From Paenibacillus sp. H1-7 (GTDB taxonomy: Bacteria; Bacillota; Bacilli; Paenibacillales; NBRC-103111), in contig NZ_CP031168.1 of NCBI RefSeq assembly GCF_022354825.1, positions 1,675,501 through 1,739,500 of the forward strand: 64,000 nt of DNA. Reading direction: 5' to 3'. The first letter of the stretch is position 1, and each line of letters starts with the position of its first letter. A program made the translations under genes and the position numbers. This document shows, piece after piece, positions 42,285-51,956 of this stretch. The notes beneath the pieces are model-generated. The model did no database searches and was not told the origin of the DNA. It saw only the letters and a list, made by a program, of their open reading frames with translations.

Positions 42285-43025
42285 ATGCCAGTAGTTAAAT
42301 TACCTAGCATGGATGATGTTCAATACAACGGCAATATCCAGCAAGCATTCGATAATATAGTTAACGGTGTTGAACGCATCAGGAAAACGCAAGAATGGCT
42401 GATGAATGGGAATGTTAACTTTCAAAACATTCAAGCGAATGGTATTACAGCAAAAAATATTAGCGCCAACTCAATTGAAACTGATGCTCTGGTGGCTGGT
42501 GCGGTTACTGCTGATAAGATATCCGTTGAGGAATTGTCGGCGATTACGGCCGATCTGGGGCACATCACAGCCGGACTCATAGAAAGTATTGAGATAATCA
42601 GTAGTACCATTATTGGGTCGGAGATTATGACACGCAATTTCGGGCTCTACCCACGTGCTCAGATGAGCTCAACTCAAAATATGTTCACTGCCGAAGCATC
42701 GTCAAATGAATATATAAGGTTGGTATCTGATTATTTGGGACAAGTTTCCTTGTTAATCTCCAGTAACTCCATGTTTGGGCAAATTAGACCTTTTGGTAAT
42801 ATGATGTTTATTAATACGTCCTCTGGTTCGGGCGGTATACAAATAAGCTCTGGAGGGGATTTAGAGCTATATGCAGATATTTTAGACTCATCTGCATTTG
42901 TTGTTACAAATAAATGGAGTCGTTTTTATAGTGACGGCGATAACGAGACATTACAGGACGCGCTCGATCGATTACAGAATCAAATCAATAATCATGAATC
43001 TAGGATTAGAGATCTAGAACCATAA
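42285..43025 (+). CDS. Tail fibre-like protein
   Basis: A 246-residue protein with a region of repeated short strands, NGITAKNISANSIETDALVAGAVTADKISVEEL broken into AxxIxAxSI units (about 48-95), common in phage fibre and central tail proteins, and a C-terminal coiled coil (DALDRLQNQINNHESRIRDL). GGAGGGATATT precedes the ATG. Confidence 0.75.
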   Translation: MPVVKLPSMDDVQYNGNIQQAFDNIVNGVERIRKTQEWLMNGNVNFQNIQANGITAKNISANSIETDALVAGAVTADKISVEELSAITADLGHITAGLIESIEIISSTIIGSEIMTRNFGLYPRAQMSSTQNMFTAEASSNEYIRLVSDYLGQVSLLISSNSMFGQIRPFGNMMFINTSSGSGGIQISSGGDLELYADILDSSAFVVTNKWSRFYSDGDNETLQDALDRLQNQINNHESRIRDLEP

Positions 43026-43065
43026 TTGATGTATAATAATTCCAAAAGGGAAAAGGCGGAATATT

Positions 43066-43548
43066 ATGCGTAAGTACATTATAGGTGCGGTAGTTGGGGC
43101 TTCTATTACTTTATCAATCAATGTCTCAGCGGCAGTTGATTCAATTATAGGAAAATCTGTTGAAGGAGAATTTTCCGTTGTACTTGATGGAAAAGAACTT
43201 GGCAGTAAAGCGGCTGTCGTTAATGGTACTTCTTATTTGCCGGTTAGAGCGGTAGGGGAAACAATGGGATTGAATGTTAGCTACCAGGATAACAAAGTGG
43301 TACTGAACGATAATCGTACGGAGGAGGCTAGACCATTGCTGATAAAAGAGAAAACTGCCCAAGATTACGACAAAGCTATTCAAATAAAGAAAAGACAGAT
43401 TCCTGTCATTGAATTACAGATCAAAGAGCTTAGAGCGCTTCATCCAGAAGAAACGGATAAGATAAAACAATTTGAAGCAAAGTTACAGGAGTACAATGAT
43501 GAAATAGCTGGTCTGGAGAAGCAGAAGGCCGAGATATCACAGCCATAA
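43066..43548 (+). CDS. Secreted stalk-domain protein inside the tail operon
   Basis: A 160-residue protein with a signal peptide (MRKYIIGAVVGASITLSINVSAA, cleavage near residue 22). Residues about 38-83 are a copper-amine-oxidase-N/stalk domain (VVLDGKELGSKAAVVNGTSYLPVRAVGE), and about 95-158 is a coiled coil. Such domains are abundant in Paenibacillus host surface proteins and unusual for a virion gene, so this is probably a moron that acts at the lysogen or infected-cell envelope. It is followed by its own terminator. Confidence 0.8.
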   Translation: MRKYIIGAVVGASITLSINVSAAVDSIIGKSVEGEFSVVLDGKELGSKAAVVNGTSYLPVRAVGETMGLNVSYQDNKVVLNDNRTEEARPLLIKEKTAQDYDKAIQIKKRQIPVIELQIKELRALHPEETDKIKQFEAKLQEYNDEIAGLEKQKAEISQP

Positions 43549-43555
43549 CATATAA

Positions 43556-43579
43556 GGTCGTCCACCTGGACGGCTTTTT
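43556..43579 (+). terminator. Rho-independent terminator after the stalk-domain gene
   Basis: CGTCCA (43559-43564) pairs with TGGACG (43567-43572) in a tight hairpin, followed by GCTTTTT. Confidence 0.8.
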
Positions 43580-43603
43580 AATTTGCCTAAAGGAGTGAAC
43601 CGT

Positions 43604-44884
43604 ATGGCAGTCCAATACCGCAAACCCGTTGACGATGAAGTTCCATGGCAGCAACGCCTTGCCAACTATGCTCAAAATCGTACCGCAGGACAGGACGAAT
43701 ACAAACGAGCTTTAGAAGTATTCCGCGGCAAGAGTGCTGCAGGAGATACAGAAGGCGCTAACTCAGCAAAGACTTGGGCCGACCAAGTAAATACGGCTAT
43801 CGGCGGAACCGGCTCCCAGTATGGAGACGATGTACGCAGCCAATTATCCAACTTGCAGCAGAGAGCACAAACGCCAAATGCTGAACTATCCGCATTACAG
43901 CAACAAATCAAGGAGCGAGTAAATCGTACACCTCAACAATTCTCATACGACAAGGATAACGACCCAGCGTACAAAGCAGCGCTTGAATCGGCGCGGCAGA
44001 ACACGCAAACAGCGGCCGGCAACATTGCGGCTGATATGAATAAACGTGGGTTGCTTAACTCGACCATCACACAGGACCGGGGCAATCAAGCTGCAGCACA
44101 AGAGTATAACAGGGTGACTAACGAGGTGTTACCTCAACTCATCAACCAAGCATACCAACGTTATCAAGGTGATCGACAAGCCGAAAATCAGCAACTCAAC
44201 AATATGCTGGCTTACACGGATTACCTAGATCGCTCGGGACAACAACAATTCCGGAATGATTTCGATTTGCTGAGTACTGCTAACAACCTCAATCAACAAG
44301 ATCTGGATAATCAGTATCGTAGCGAGGTGCTTTCAGACAAGCAGAAACAGGACCGGATTAACCTTGCCAACTATTTAACGACAACATACGGTATTCAAGC
44401 AGATCCTAAGATGGATTCTCAGGTTGCGTATGACCAAGTTAAAGGTCTTACACCACTAGCTATGCAGGAGTATTTGCAACGTGCAGCAGTTCAAAATGCA
44501 GGACTTACAGGTCTATTTAATGGTCAAGAAACGATGGACGCAAGAAAGTTGGCTGCTGACATCGAGGATCGTAAAGCACAGTTGGATATTTCCCGTATGA
44601 ATGCCGGAACGTCTGCGGCAAGCGCGGCTAACTCCGCAGGAAATGCAGCAGCTCGTTTGGCATTCGATCGAGAAAAATTCCAGTTTGACAAAGATCAAGC
44701 GTCCGGTCAATCCCAACGAAAACAAATGAGCCAAGCTTCTTATAGCGAGTTCCTTCAGGATTTGCCGCGAATTGATAGCATTGATGAAGGGAACCAGTTG
44801 ATCAGTTTATACCGTCAACAGGGCGTGGATGAAGCGACGATAGCAAATATGCAAAAGGCGATAAACAGTAAATTTAAGGAGTGA
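43604..44884 (+). CDS. Probable internal virion protein
   Basis: A 426-residue protein rich in Gln, Asn and Ala (LQQRAQTPNAELSALQQQIK), mostly helical, with no signal peptide. A gene of this type before a very large protein fits the internal core/ejection set of short-tailed phages. ATG at 43604 follows AAAGGAG; a TTG at 43583 precedes that site. Function inferred from order. Confidence 0.62.
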   Translation: MAVQYRKPVDDEVPWQQRLANYAQNRTAGQDEYKRALEVFRGKSAAGDTEGANSAKTWADQVNTAIGGTGSQYGDDVRSQLSNLQQRAQTPNAELSALQQQIKERVNRTPQQFSYDKDNDPAYKAALESARQNTQTAAGNIAADMNKRGLLNSTITQDRGNQAAAQEYNRVTNEVLPQLINQAYQRYQGDRQAENQQLNNMLAYTDYLDRSGQQQFRNDFDLLSTANNLNQQDLDNQYRSEVLSDKQKQDRINLANYLTTTYGIQADPKMDSQVAYDQVKGLTPLAMQEYLQRAAVQNAGLTGLFNGQETMDARKLAADIEDRKAQLDISRMNAGTSAASAANSAGNAAARLAFDREKFQFDKDQASGQSQRKQMSQASYSEFLQDLPRIDSIDEGNQLISLYRQQGVDEATIANMQKAINSKFKE

Positions 44885-44888
44885 TCCT

Positions 44889-47800
44889 ATGAGTCTGCTT
44901 GACGAACTGAGAAAGAATAATAAGCCCACTCCTGATACATCTTCTAAGCCAATGTCAATGTTGGATCAACTCCGCAACGAGAAGCAATCGATCGACTCAG
45001 CGCATCGTATGAATCAAGAAGATATGGTCCAGACGGAGATCATGCGGACGCAACAGCCATTAACACCATATGTAGAACCTAAACCAGAGTTGCCAGGGCG
45101 TGATATCCCGGTAGTGGGCTCCATTCTCAAGGCGGCAGACTTCATTGCATCTAATCCTATTTCTGAAGCTTTTGCAGAATACACAGTACCTGATGCGCCG
45201 TATTTGAATGATCCTAGTGGAAAGAATGCCAGAGAAGCATTTCTCGAGCGATCCGGTCAAGAACCTGCAACTGGAGCATCAAAATTTATCGGAGCTGCTG
45301 GGGCTCCTTTTTTTGTTCCAGGGGCAGGATTAGGAACCGGCAACGCAGCCACAGAAGCATCCCGTGCAGCGCTACAAAAGGTTGCGCCAAAACTAACCGG
45401 TACTGGTCAGACGGTGGCGCGCGAAGCTCTAACGGGCGGCCTCATTGGCGCAGGAGCCGAGTTTGCGCAGGGAAGTGGTGATTTGTCCGATGCTGCACTA
45501 ACTGGTGCAATTGGTGCGGCAGGAGGTGCAGCTCTCCCATTAGCAGGACGAGCAATTCAGAACACAAAATTTGGTCAGGCAATTACGGACTATTTCACCC
45601 GTCCAAATGCTGCCACGCCAGAGGTTGAGCAACCTTTTACTGAGTTGCTTGCATTACCATCGCCGCGTGTTGAAGCTAGAATGAGTGCTGCATTAGAGCG
45701 CGGTAATCTCCCTGCCGGCAGTGATATCGTTGTTCCTGCAGCTGACATTCCGGCAAACGCATTACCGATGGGGAATTACATTCAGCCGCAACGCTTAAGA
45801 GTTGAGGATCCAACTACAGTACTTAACAGTGTAATGCAGCGAATTAAGCCTGAAGTTGAAGAAACGATCAATGCATTACGTCAATCAGGGCAACCGTTTG
45901 ACGTGCCACAAATCGCTTTTGAGACAGCCAGAAAGTATGGGTATGACTTGCCATCACTGTTAGACGGTAAAGCGCCTAACGTGTCTCAGAGAGTCTCACG
46001 CGATGCATCTGCACGGGTGGCTGGCGTTTACCCTGATTCACTGCCTAATATCCAGCAACCAGAAGGATTTAACATATCAGCTCGAGGTCAGGCAGAAGGT
46101 CCAGTACTGAGAACTGGTCTACGTCAAACAAACCAACAGCGTATAACACGTCAACAAACCGTACCAGAAGCATCAGTAACTGCAGCACCGGTAAACGAGA
46201 CACAAGCAATTCCGCGTATAACAGAAGCGCCACGAAGTATGGCCGGCAAGCCACCGATGCAAGAACGTGGTTTCGCAGAGACATTGCGCACATCTGAGAA
46301 AACGCCTGAAACGTTTTCCGACCGACTCAAATCAATGTACCGGCCTTTAACGAATGAACAAACGTTGGCTGGGGCGAACAAGCGGATCAATAAAGACGTT
46401 GAAGAAGCGACATCGTATGTCTTGGGCAATAGCCGTTTCAGCGCGGACAAAGCTACGACAGCCCAAAGGTTGATAGACCATTATAACAGCACTGGCAACA
46501 TCCAGAGAGCCGTTGATATTGCTGAGAAAGTATCTGAGGAAGCTACACGCGCAGGACAAGCTATCCAAGCTTTGTCGATGTTTAACAGGCTATCTCCTGA
46601 GGGTGTTCTAGTGTATGCCCAACGGTTAGCACGCAAAACAAATGAAAATATACCGGTCACAGCCAAAGAAGTAAAGGTGACTCCGGATATGGCGGCACAA
46701 ATCACCAATTTGGCTCAAGTCTCACAGAAAATGACCGGGGTTAAAGATCTGGCTAACGATGTGATGAGCATATTGGATAAAGCCAAAACAGGTGAGAAGC
46801 TTACTGCCACAGAAGCAGCGGAGTTACGCCGGTTCGTGGACGAATCGAAAAAGTTCATTCAGGAGACCACACGCAAGCCAAAACCACCTAGACCTCCTCG
46901 AGAGCCGAAAGAAAAACGCATTAGAGATAATGTTGTATCTTTCTTGGATGCACAAGAGCAAGCAGCTAAAGATCGTTTGCGAGCTCGAGGAATCCAAATT
47001 AGTTCCACGCCTCTCGATGTCTGGGCTGACTATGCAATGATTGGTGCTGCCAAGATGGCAAGGGGAGTAATTAAATTTTCCGATTGGTCGGAACAAATGG
47101 TGAAGGAGTTTGGCGAGGAAATCCGGCCGCAGTTACAGCAACTGTACGAAAGGTCTGTTGAGGCATATGAACAATCCACCAAGAAAGTCACAAAGCAGTC
47201 TGTAAGCGAAGCGGAAAAGCTGACTGAGAAGGTGATCAGGAGCAAGCAACTGACACCCGCTGACGCTGATTCTCTTCGATCTTTAGCAAAAAAATTATCG
47301 GACCTTTCAGGAGAACAAAAGCGCCTTGCATCTCAGGATCTTCAGGCTATATTGCAACAACTCGAGAAGCCGGGAACATTGAAGCAAATCAGCTCTATCC
47401 AGACCATGGGACAGCTGCTTAATCCGAAAACTCAAGTCCGAAATGCATTGGGCAATGAGTTATTTTACCGTGTTGAGCGATTGAATAAGATTATTGCTAC
47501 TCCAATCGATATTGCACGTTCAAAGATTACTGGCGGCGACCGAACAGTAACATTCCGGACTAACAATCAAGGCGAATACTGGAACAATTGGATGCGAGGA
47601 TTGAAAGCCGGCTGGAAGGGTGTAAATGTCAATGGTTTAGAGACGCAATACGACCTTGCAAGCCCTGCATTCAAGAGCAAGTATAATCCGTTGACTTACA
47701 TGGAAAAGTCCCTAGGAGCCGCTTTAAAGTCGTTTGACACAGCAGCTTACATGAGGGCTTACAACAATACGATCGGTGAAATGGCTACGCTAAAAGCAAT

Positions 47801-49121
47801 CAATGAAGGTCAAGGCAGCAACAAAGAATTAATTCAAAAATACATTCGCGAAGCAGATAGTAACGTTATGAAAATTGCCGACGAATACGGACGTTACGTA
47901 ACTTTTCAGGATAATAACGCAATATCTAAAGGTTTGGTCGCTCTGAAGAAGGGGCTTAACTTCAAAAAGGATTTCGGTCTCGGTGATCTGGTGTTGAAGT
48001 ATCCGAAGACACCGGGAGCAATCTTAATGAGGGCTTTGGAGTATTCGCCGGCCGGCTTTCTGAGAAGCGCTTCTATTTTGGCACGACCATGGTATAAAAA
48101 GGAGCCCGATACAGCCGAAGTAACACAGGCGCTTTCTAGAGCAATGATAGGTACTTTTGGTCTTACGGGTCTAGGATACTACCTCATGGATAACGGTGTA
48201 GTGACAGGTGAAGCCAGCAAGGACAAAGATATCCGTGATCTTCAGAAATCAGCCGGCCAAGGTCAGTATCAAGTGAATTTGTCTGCATTAAAGCGGCTTA
48301 TTTTTAGTGGTTTTGACCCGTCGGAAGCCAAGTTGAAAGAGGGCGATTTGCTCTATACTTACGATTGGATGCAGCCAATTTCAATCGCATTATCGATTGG
48401 GGCTAACATCGGCAAGAATATGAACGAAGGAAAAGAAAAACTGTCTGGCCTGGCAGGAACTGTGTATAATAGCCTTGAAGGTGGTCTGGGTACTCTTACC
48501 GAACAATCCGTATTACAGGGCCTAAAACGTGCTGCAGAAGGCTATCCAGGACAAACGATCACCGATAAGATAACTGACATCATATCCGATATTCCAGCAT
48601 CGTTTGTGCCTACAGCTTCCAATCAAATTAAGCAGTTAACGGACAATGCCACTCGAGAAACCTATTCACCAAATAAGCTCGAGCAATCCATCAATAAAGC
48701 CAAAGCGCGTATACCAGGAGTAGCGAACGATTTACCGCAGCGTTATGATACCCTTGGCCGACCAAAAGAGACATTCCAGGATAACAATGCGTTTAACGTA
48801 CTGTTTAACCCCGGTTTCTCGAGCCGTTATGAACTATCACCGGAAGCGAAAATGGTAATCGATCTAATCAACGAAACTGGTGATGAGACATTAGCGCCGC
48901 GGGTTCCAAGCAAATCAATCAACATAGACGGTGTGAATGTAAAGCTCACAGGAGACCAATTTACTCGATATCAGCAGTTGCAAGGGGAAGAGACGCAGAA
49001 AGCAATAATCAAGCGTTATAAGCCGGATGCAACGCTTAAAAATAGATCAAAAACGATGAGTGATATTTTGTTTGATGCAGGAACGAAAACTCGTGATCAG
49101 CTAAAAAAAGAGATCAAATAG
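44889..49121 (+). CDS. Very large internal/ejection protein (1410 aa)
   Basis: The longest gene of the prophage. N-terminal MSLLDELRKNN repeats its own motif (SMLDQLRNEK) within 30 residues. About 135-235 are Gly/Ala-rich segments (GAAGAPFFVPGAGLG, GGLIGAGAEFAQG, GAIGAAGGAALPLAG) that could insert in membranes. Long helical domains follow to the C-terminus, with basic and coiled stretches. In short-tailed phages such proteins are carried in the head and enter the cell envelope with the DNA. No catalytic motif was found. AAGGAG precedes the ATG; a terminator follows. Confidence 0.7.
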   Translation: MSLLDELRKNNKPTPDTSSKPMSMLDQLRNEKQSIDSAHRMNQEDMVQTEIMRTQQPLTPYVEPKPELPGRDIPVVGSILKAADFIASNPISEAFAEYTVPDAPYLNDPSGKNAREAFLERSGQEPATGASKFIGAAGAPFFVPGAGLGTGNAATEASRAALQKVAPKLTGTGQTVAREALTGGLIGAGAEFAQGSGDLSDAALTGAIGAAGGAALPLAGRAIQNTKFGQAITDYFTRPNAATPEVEQPFTELLALPSPRVEARMSAALERGNLPAGSDIVVPAADIPANALPMGNYIQPQRLRVEDPTTVLNSVMQRIKPEVEETINALRQSGQPFDVPQIAFETARKYGYDLPSLLDGKAPNVSQRVSRDASARVAGVYPDSLPNIQQPEGFNISARGQAEGPVLRTGLRQTNQQRITRQQTVPEASVTAAPVNETQAIPRITEAPRSMAGKPPMQERGFAETLRTSEKTPETFSDRLKSMYRPLTNEQTLAGANKRINKDVEEATSYVLGNSRFSADKATTAQRLIDHYNSTGNIQRAVDIAEKVSEEATRAGQAIQALSMFNRLSPEGVLVYAQRLARKTNENIPVTAKEVKVTPDMAAQITNLAQVSQKMTGVKDLANDVMSILDKAKTGEKLTATEAAELRRFVDESKKFIQETTRKPKPPRPPREPKEKRIRDNVVSFLDAQEQAAKDRLRARGIQISSTPLDVWADYAMIGAAKMARGVIKFSDWSEQMVKEFGEEIRPQLQQLYERSVEAYEQSTKKVTKQSVSEAEKLTEKVIRSKQLTPADADSLRSLAKKLSDLSGEQKRLASQDLQAILQQLEKPGTLKQISSIQTMGQLLNPKTQVRNALGNELFYRVERLNKIIATPIDIARSKITGGDRTVTFRTNNQGEYWNNWMRGLKAGWKGVNVNGLETQYDLASPAFKSKYNPLTYMEKSLGAALKSFDTAAYMRAYNNTIGEMATLKAINEGQGSNKELIQKYIREADSNVMKIADEYGRYVTFQDNNAISKGLVALKKGLNFKKDFGLGDLVLKYPKTPGAILMRALEYSPAGFLRSASILARPWYKKEPDTAEVTQALSRAMIGTFGLTGLGYYLMDNGVVTGEASKDKDIRDLQKSAGQGQYQVNLSALKRLIFSGFDPSEAKLKEGDLLYTYDWMQPISIALSIGANIGKNMNEGKEKLSGLAGTVYNSLEGGLGTLTEQSVLQGLKRAAEGYPGQTITDKITDIISDIPASFVPTASNQIKQLTDNATRETYSPNKLEQSINKAKARIPGVANDLPQRYDTLGRPKETFQDNNAFNVLFNPGFSSRYELSPEAKMVIDLINETGDETLAPRVPSKSINIDGVNVKLTGDQFTRYQQLQGEETQKAIIKRYKPDATLKNRSKTMSDILFDAGTKTRDQLKKEIK

Positions 49122-49145
49122 GGAGCCCACAAGGCTCCTTTTTAT
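49122..49145 (+). terminator. Rho-independent terminator
   Basis: GGAGCC (49122-49127) pairs with GGCTCC (49133-49138) around CACAA, then TTTTTAT, directly after the stop of the large gene. Confidence 0.85.
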
Positions 49146-49159
49146 ATTGGAGGTGAAAC

Positions 49160-49324
49160 ATGATCCAACTTGCCGTTGATTACTGCAGCAAATGCAATAT
49201 GCCGGCTGACACATGCGGTCACAATCCACCACCAGAACAGACATATGAGGTCCTTGTACCGGAGGAAGTGAGCGAAAATGCTCATACTGGAGTTCATCGA
49301 TTGGGTGTTAGACAATCCGGGTGA
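49160..49324 (+). CDS. Small Cys/His protein (54 aa)
   Basis: MIQLAVDYCSKCNMPADTCG..., with CSKC and CGH that could bind zinc. GGAGGTGAAAC precedes the ATG at 49160. It overlaps the holin-like gene by 47 bp in another frame and supplies its ribosome site. Confidence 0.6.
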   Translation: MIQLAVDYCSKCNMPADTCGHNPPPEQTYEVLVPEEVSENAHTGVHRLGVRQSG

Positions 49325-49796
49325 TGCAACGATATGGACCATACTGGCATTTGTACTCCGTAAGATTGTTTTAAGTGAAATTGCCCGGGTAATCCAAATG
49401 GGACGAGACGAGGAGCTTATATGGACGAGAGAAAGAGTAGAAGAACTGGTAGGTCAAAAGTGGAGTGGACCACAGCCTATCTTGAAGCGAGCACGGATCC
49501 AGTACACCGTGAAATATTATTTATACTTACTGCAGGGCACCGGGTTGGTGTACCTGTTAAGGAGGAAGAAACCAATGCAAATCAGTAAAGCATGGTTGGC
49601 TAGTGTGATTGCTTATTTTGCCGGTCAAGTCGCACTAAAATATGGCCTAACATTTAAAGCGGAATGGGCTGATATGATAGCTGAATTCCTTATTAACTTT
49701 GGGTTACCGCTTATTATGGCTGCATTAAGCCCATTCTTAAAAAGAATTGGAGGGTTCAAGAGTGAATCTAAGTATATCCCAGAATCTAATAAATAG
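49278..49796 (+). CDS. Holin-like membrane protein with possible internal start
   Basis: A 172-residue protein just before the lysis amidase. The N-terminal part has one hydrophobic helix (TIWTILAFVLRKIVL), then a charged segment. The C-terminal 73 residues (from MQISKAWLASVIAYFAG) have two hydrophobic segments like a small holin and begin at an ATG (49575) with its own AAGGAGGAAGAAACCA. Two products from one frame, as in dual-start holin/antiholin genes, are possible. GGAGGAAGTGAGCGAAA precedes the first ATG. Confidence 0.65.
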   Translation: MLILEFIDWVLDNPGDATIWTILAFVLRKIVLSEIARVIQMGRDEELIWTRERVEELVGQKWSGPQPILKRARIQYTVKYYLYLLQGTGLVYLLRRKKPMQISKAWLASVIAYFAGQVALKYGLTFKAEWADMIAEFLINFGLPLIMAALSPFLKRIGGFKSESKYIPESNK

Positions 49797-50526
49797 CCTT
49801 GGAGTACAACCGATTGTTGATTGGCGCCGCGAGCTGCCGGTGAATAAAAATTATACGTGGGCACAACTGACAGGCGGTCCAAGGAATCTCAGCGATATCA
49901 CAACGATTGCTCTTCATCATGATGGTGTGGCTAAATCCGGCACTCTTGAAAGGACCGACCTACAACTGGCTACAACCATCGCTAACAATCACATTAAGTC
50001 CACGAATAATGAAAAAAAGGGGGATGCGGGTTTTCCGTATCACATCTGGATCCGCAATGGATTTGTGTATTACTGCGTGAATCTTGAGGATATGACGTAT
50101 GGGATATCATCAAATAATGGGTATACCGTTCATATATGTGTCAGCGGTGATTACTACAATTATGACTCCCTGACGGAAAAGGACCGCAATGCTCTTTACG
50201 CTGCAATATACACCGTACAAAAGTCTCTACCGGCGTTCAAAGAGGTTAAATCTCATGGTGAGATTAATCCGACAGATTGCCCAGGATACGACATGAAGCG
50301 AGTAAGAAGCGACATGGTTACCGTTCAAAATAAAATGGCCTATATGGATACGCCTGATTACGCTAAAACAAGAGCATATTCCATTGCCAATCAAATTCTA
50401 TTTTTCTATAACTTGGCGCAGGGTAAGAATCCTGATGGTACTCAAGCAACTCCGGGCAATATCGAGTGGGGTAAAAACGTTCTACTTGAGCTTGATCCAT
50501 TTATGACAGAAAGAGGCCTCCTTTAA
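49762..50526 (+). CDS. N-acetylmuramoyl-L-alanine amidase (endolysin)
   Basis: A 254-residue lysis enzyme. The Amidase_2/PGRP domain covers about 25-185: zinc His in IALHHDG, HIWIRNGFVYYC, and the second zinc pair in SHGEINPTDCPG (His and Cys). It cleaves the bond between muramic acid and the stem peptide. The C-terminal part (about 190-254) has no recognised binding repeat. The start is GTG at 49762, 7 nt after GGAGGG. It overlaps the holin-like gene by 35 bp. Confidence 0.93.
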   Translation: MNLSISQNLINSLGVQPIVDWRRELPVNKNYTWAQLTGGPRNLSDITTIALHHDGVAKSGTLERTDLQLATTIANNHIKSTNNEKKGDAGFPYHIWIRNGFVYYCVNLEDMTYGISSNNGYTVHICVSGDYYNYDSLTEKDRNALYAAIYTVQKSLPAFKEVKSHGEINPTDCPGYDMKRVRSDMVTVQNKMAYMDTPDYAKTRAYSIANQILFFYNLAQGKNPDGTQATPGNIEWGKNVLLELDPFMTERGLL

Positions 50527-50624
50527 CGGGTGGCCTCTATTCCCGAACCTTAATAATCCTTGTAAGAATTTACATTGTGAGATATATTGATCCTTGTATA
50601 CAAAAACTGGGAGGATCATTTGAC

Positions 50625-51914
50625 GTGTTAAACATCTACAACCGATTTCCGCTTATACTCATACTTTCATCATTCGGACCGTATCTGCTACTACAATTGG
50701 GATTGCGACTAGAACAATTAGTCGTATATCCGTTAGCATACCTAATGGTCATGGTTCTTCTCTTTAAGAAGGCTAAAATCGTGCAACCAGCAATGATAAT
50801 GTTAATCTTATGGGGTTACAGCTTTTTTTATTTGCTGGTTAGAAGCCTTATGAACGAGGCAAGTATTACTAGTATGCTTAACGAAGTCGATAACTTTTTA
50901 CTACCATGTGCAGTGTTGGTTATTTTTTCAGGATTCATCACTCAAACCGAAGAAAGATTAAAGGACAAAATCATATCTGCAAGTAAATTAGTCGTATCAC
51001 TCCTCAGCATAAATGCATGCTGGACAATCTTGGGGATGGTTACTGATTTAACTGCCATCAATAAACTGTTTTGGGGTGGAGATACGGCAATTAATGCAGC
51101 TACGATGGGGAGATATTCCGGAATATTTAATCAGCCTGCAGAAGCCGGGACAATGTATTCTATAGGTATTGTACTCTGGCTTTACATAGTAGACGTAGTT
51201 GGGTTGAAGACACGTCACATTTTTTCATTGATGCTCATGATTATTGGTGGACTATTAACGGTTTCAAAAGTCTTTTTATTTGGCGGATTACTACTATTGT
51301 TAATCGGAGTTGTTCAAACAAAAACGATTAGGAAACGTATCCTTAAGCTCTTGTTTCTTTTCTCTGTACTTGCGGTAGCTCCGTTTTATTACTTAACACA
51401 AACATGGAGTGGTCTTAATTACCTCCTCCGATTCTTGGATTTTGAATCCAGTGAAAACATTGTTAATCTGTTATCAGCTGGGCGATACGGTGAGGGCTCC
51501 CAACAAAGTCGATTTTTCAGTGAGATATGGTCAGAAAATCCTCTGATCGGTAAAGGATTTGGTCATCTTGTTACGTACGACAGTGGATTTTTTCACTTTT
51601 TCGGCAATGGTGGCATAATAGCTCTCGTTATGTACGTCGTAATCTTGCTATTTTTCGTTAGCATGTCGCTCAAATTCGCGAAACTATTTAATAACTCTGA
51701 GTCGAAAATGTTCAGCCGATTGACAATGCTTATTATACTTGGAAGCTTCGGAGTGCCGGTTCTTACACTAAACAGAATATCTGTTGTTCTCTGGGTAATG
51801 GTCGGGCTGCTCCTTCAATATTATTGGGTGCAAAAGAAAGCGGTTAGCCCAGTCACTAGTACTGCAAAACACAAAGAAAAAAGAGGGTTTGCACCCCAGC
51901 AAATACATAGTTAA
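50625..51914 (+). CDS. Wzy/O-antigen-ligase-like polytopic membrane protein
   Basis: A polytopic protein of about 429 residues with ten or more hydrophobic segments and a large extracytoplasmic loop (about 265-320, LNYLLRFLDFESSENIVNLL, SQQSRFFSEIWSENPLIGKG). The loop pattern G(K)GFGH..YDSGFFHFFGNGG is like O-antigen polymerase/ligase (Wzy_C). Such an enzyme would change cell-surface glycans of the lysogen. GTG at 50625 is chosen because GGGAGG lies 10 nt upstream; GTG at 50577 would add 16 residues but has no good site. It is a likely moron after the lysis genes. Confidence 0.75.
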   Translation: MLNIYNRFPLILILSSFGPYLLLQLGLRLEQLVVYPLAYLMVMVLLFKKAKIVQPAMIMLILWGYSFFYLLVRSLMNEASITSMLNEVDNFLLPCAVLVIFSGFITQTEERLKDKIISASKLVVSLLSINACWTILGMVTDLTAINKLFWGGDTAINAATMGRYSGIFNQPAEAGTMYSIGIVLWLYIVDVVGLKTRHIFSLMLMIIGGLLTVSKVFLFGGLLLLLIGVVQTKTIRKRILKLLFLFSVLAVAPFYYLTQTWSGLNYLLRFLDFESSENIVNLLSAGRYGEGSQQSRFFSEIWSENPLIGKGFGHLVTYDSGFFHFFGNGGIIALVMYVVILLFFVSMSLKFAKLFNNSESKMFSRLTMLIILGSFGVPVLTLNRISVVLWVMVGLLLQYYWVQKKAVSPVTSTAKHKEKRGFAPQQIHS

Positions 51915-51926
51915 AAGAACATCAAA

Positions 51927-51953
51927 AAGCCCTGCAGATAATATGCAGGGCTT
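51927..51953. terminator. Bidirectional terminator
   Basis: AAGCCCTGCA (51927-51936) pairs perfectly with TGCAGGGCTT (51944-51953) between convergent genes. Confidence 0.9.
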
Positions 51954-51956
51954 AAA

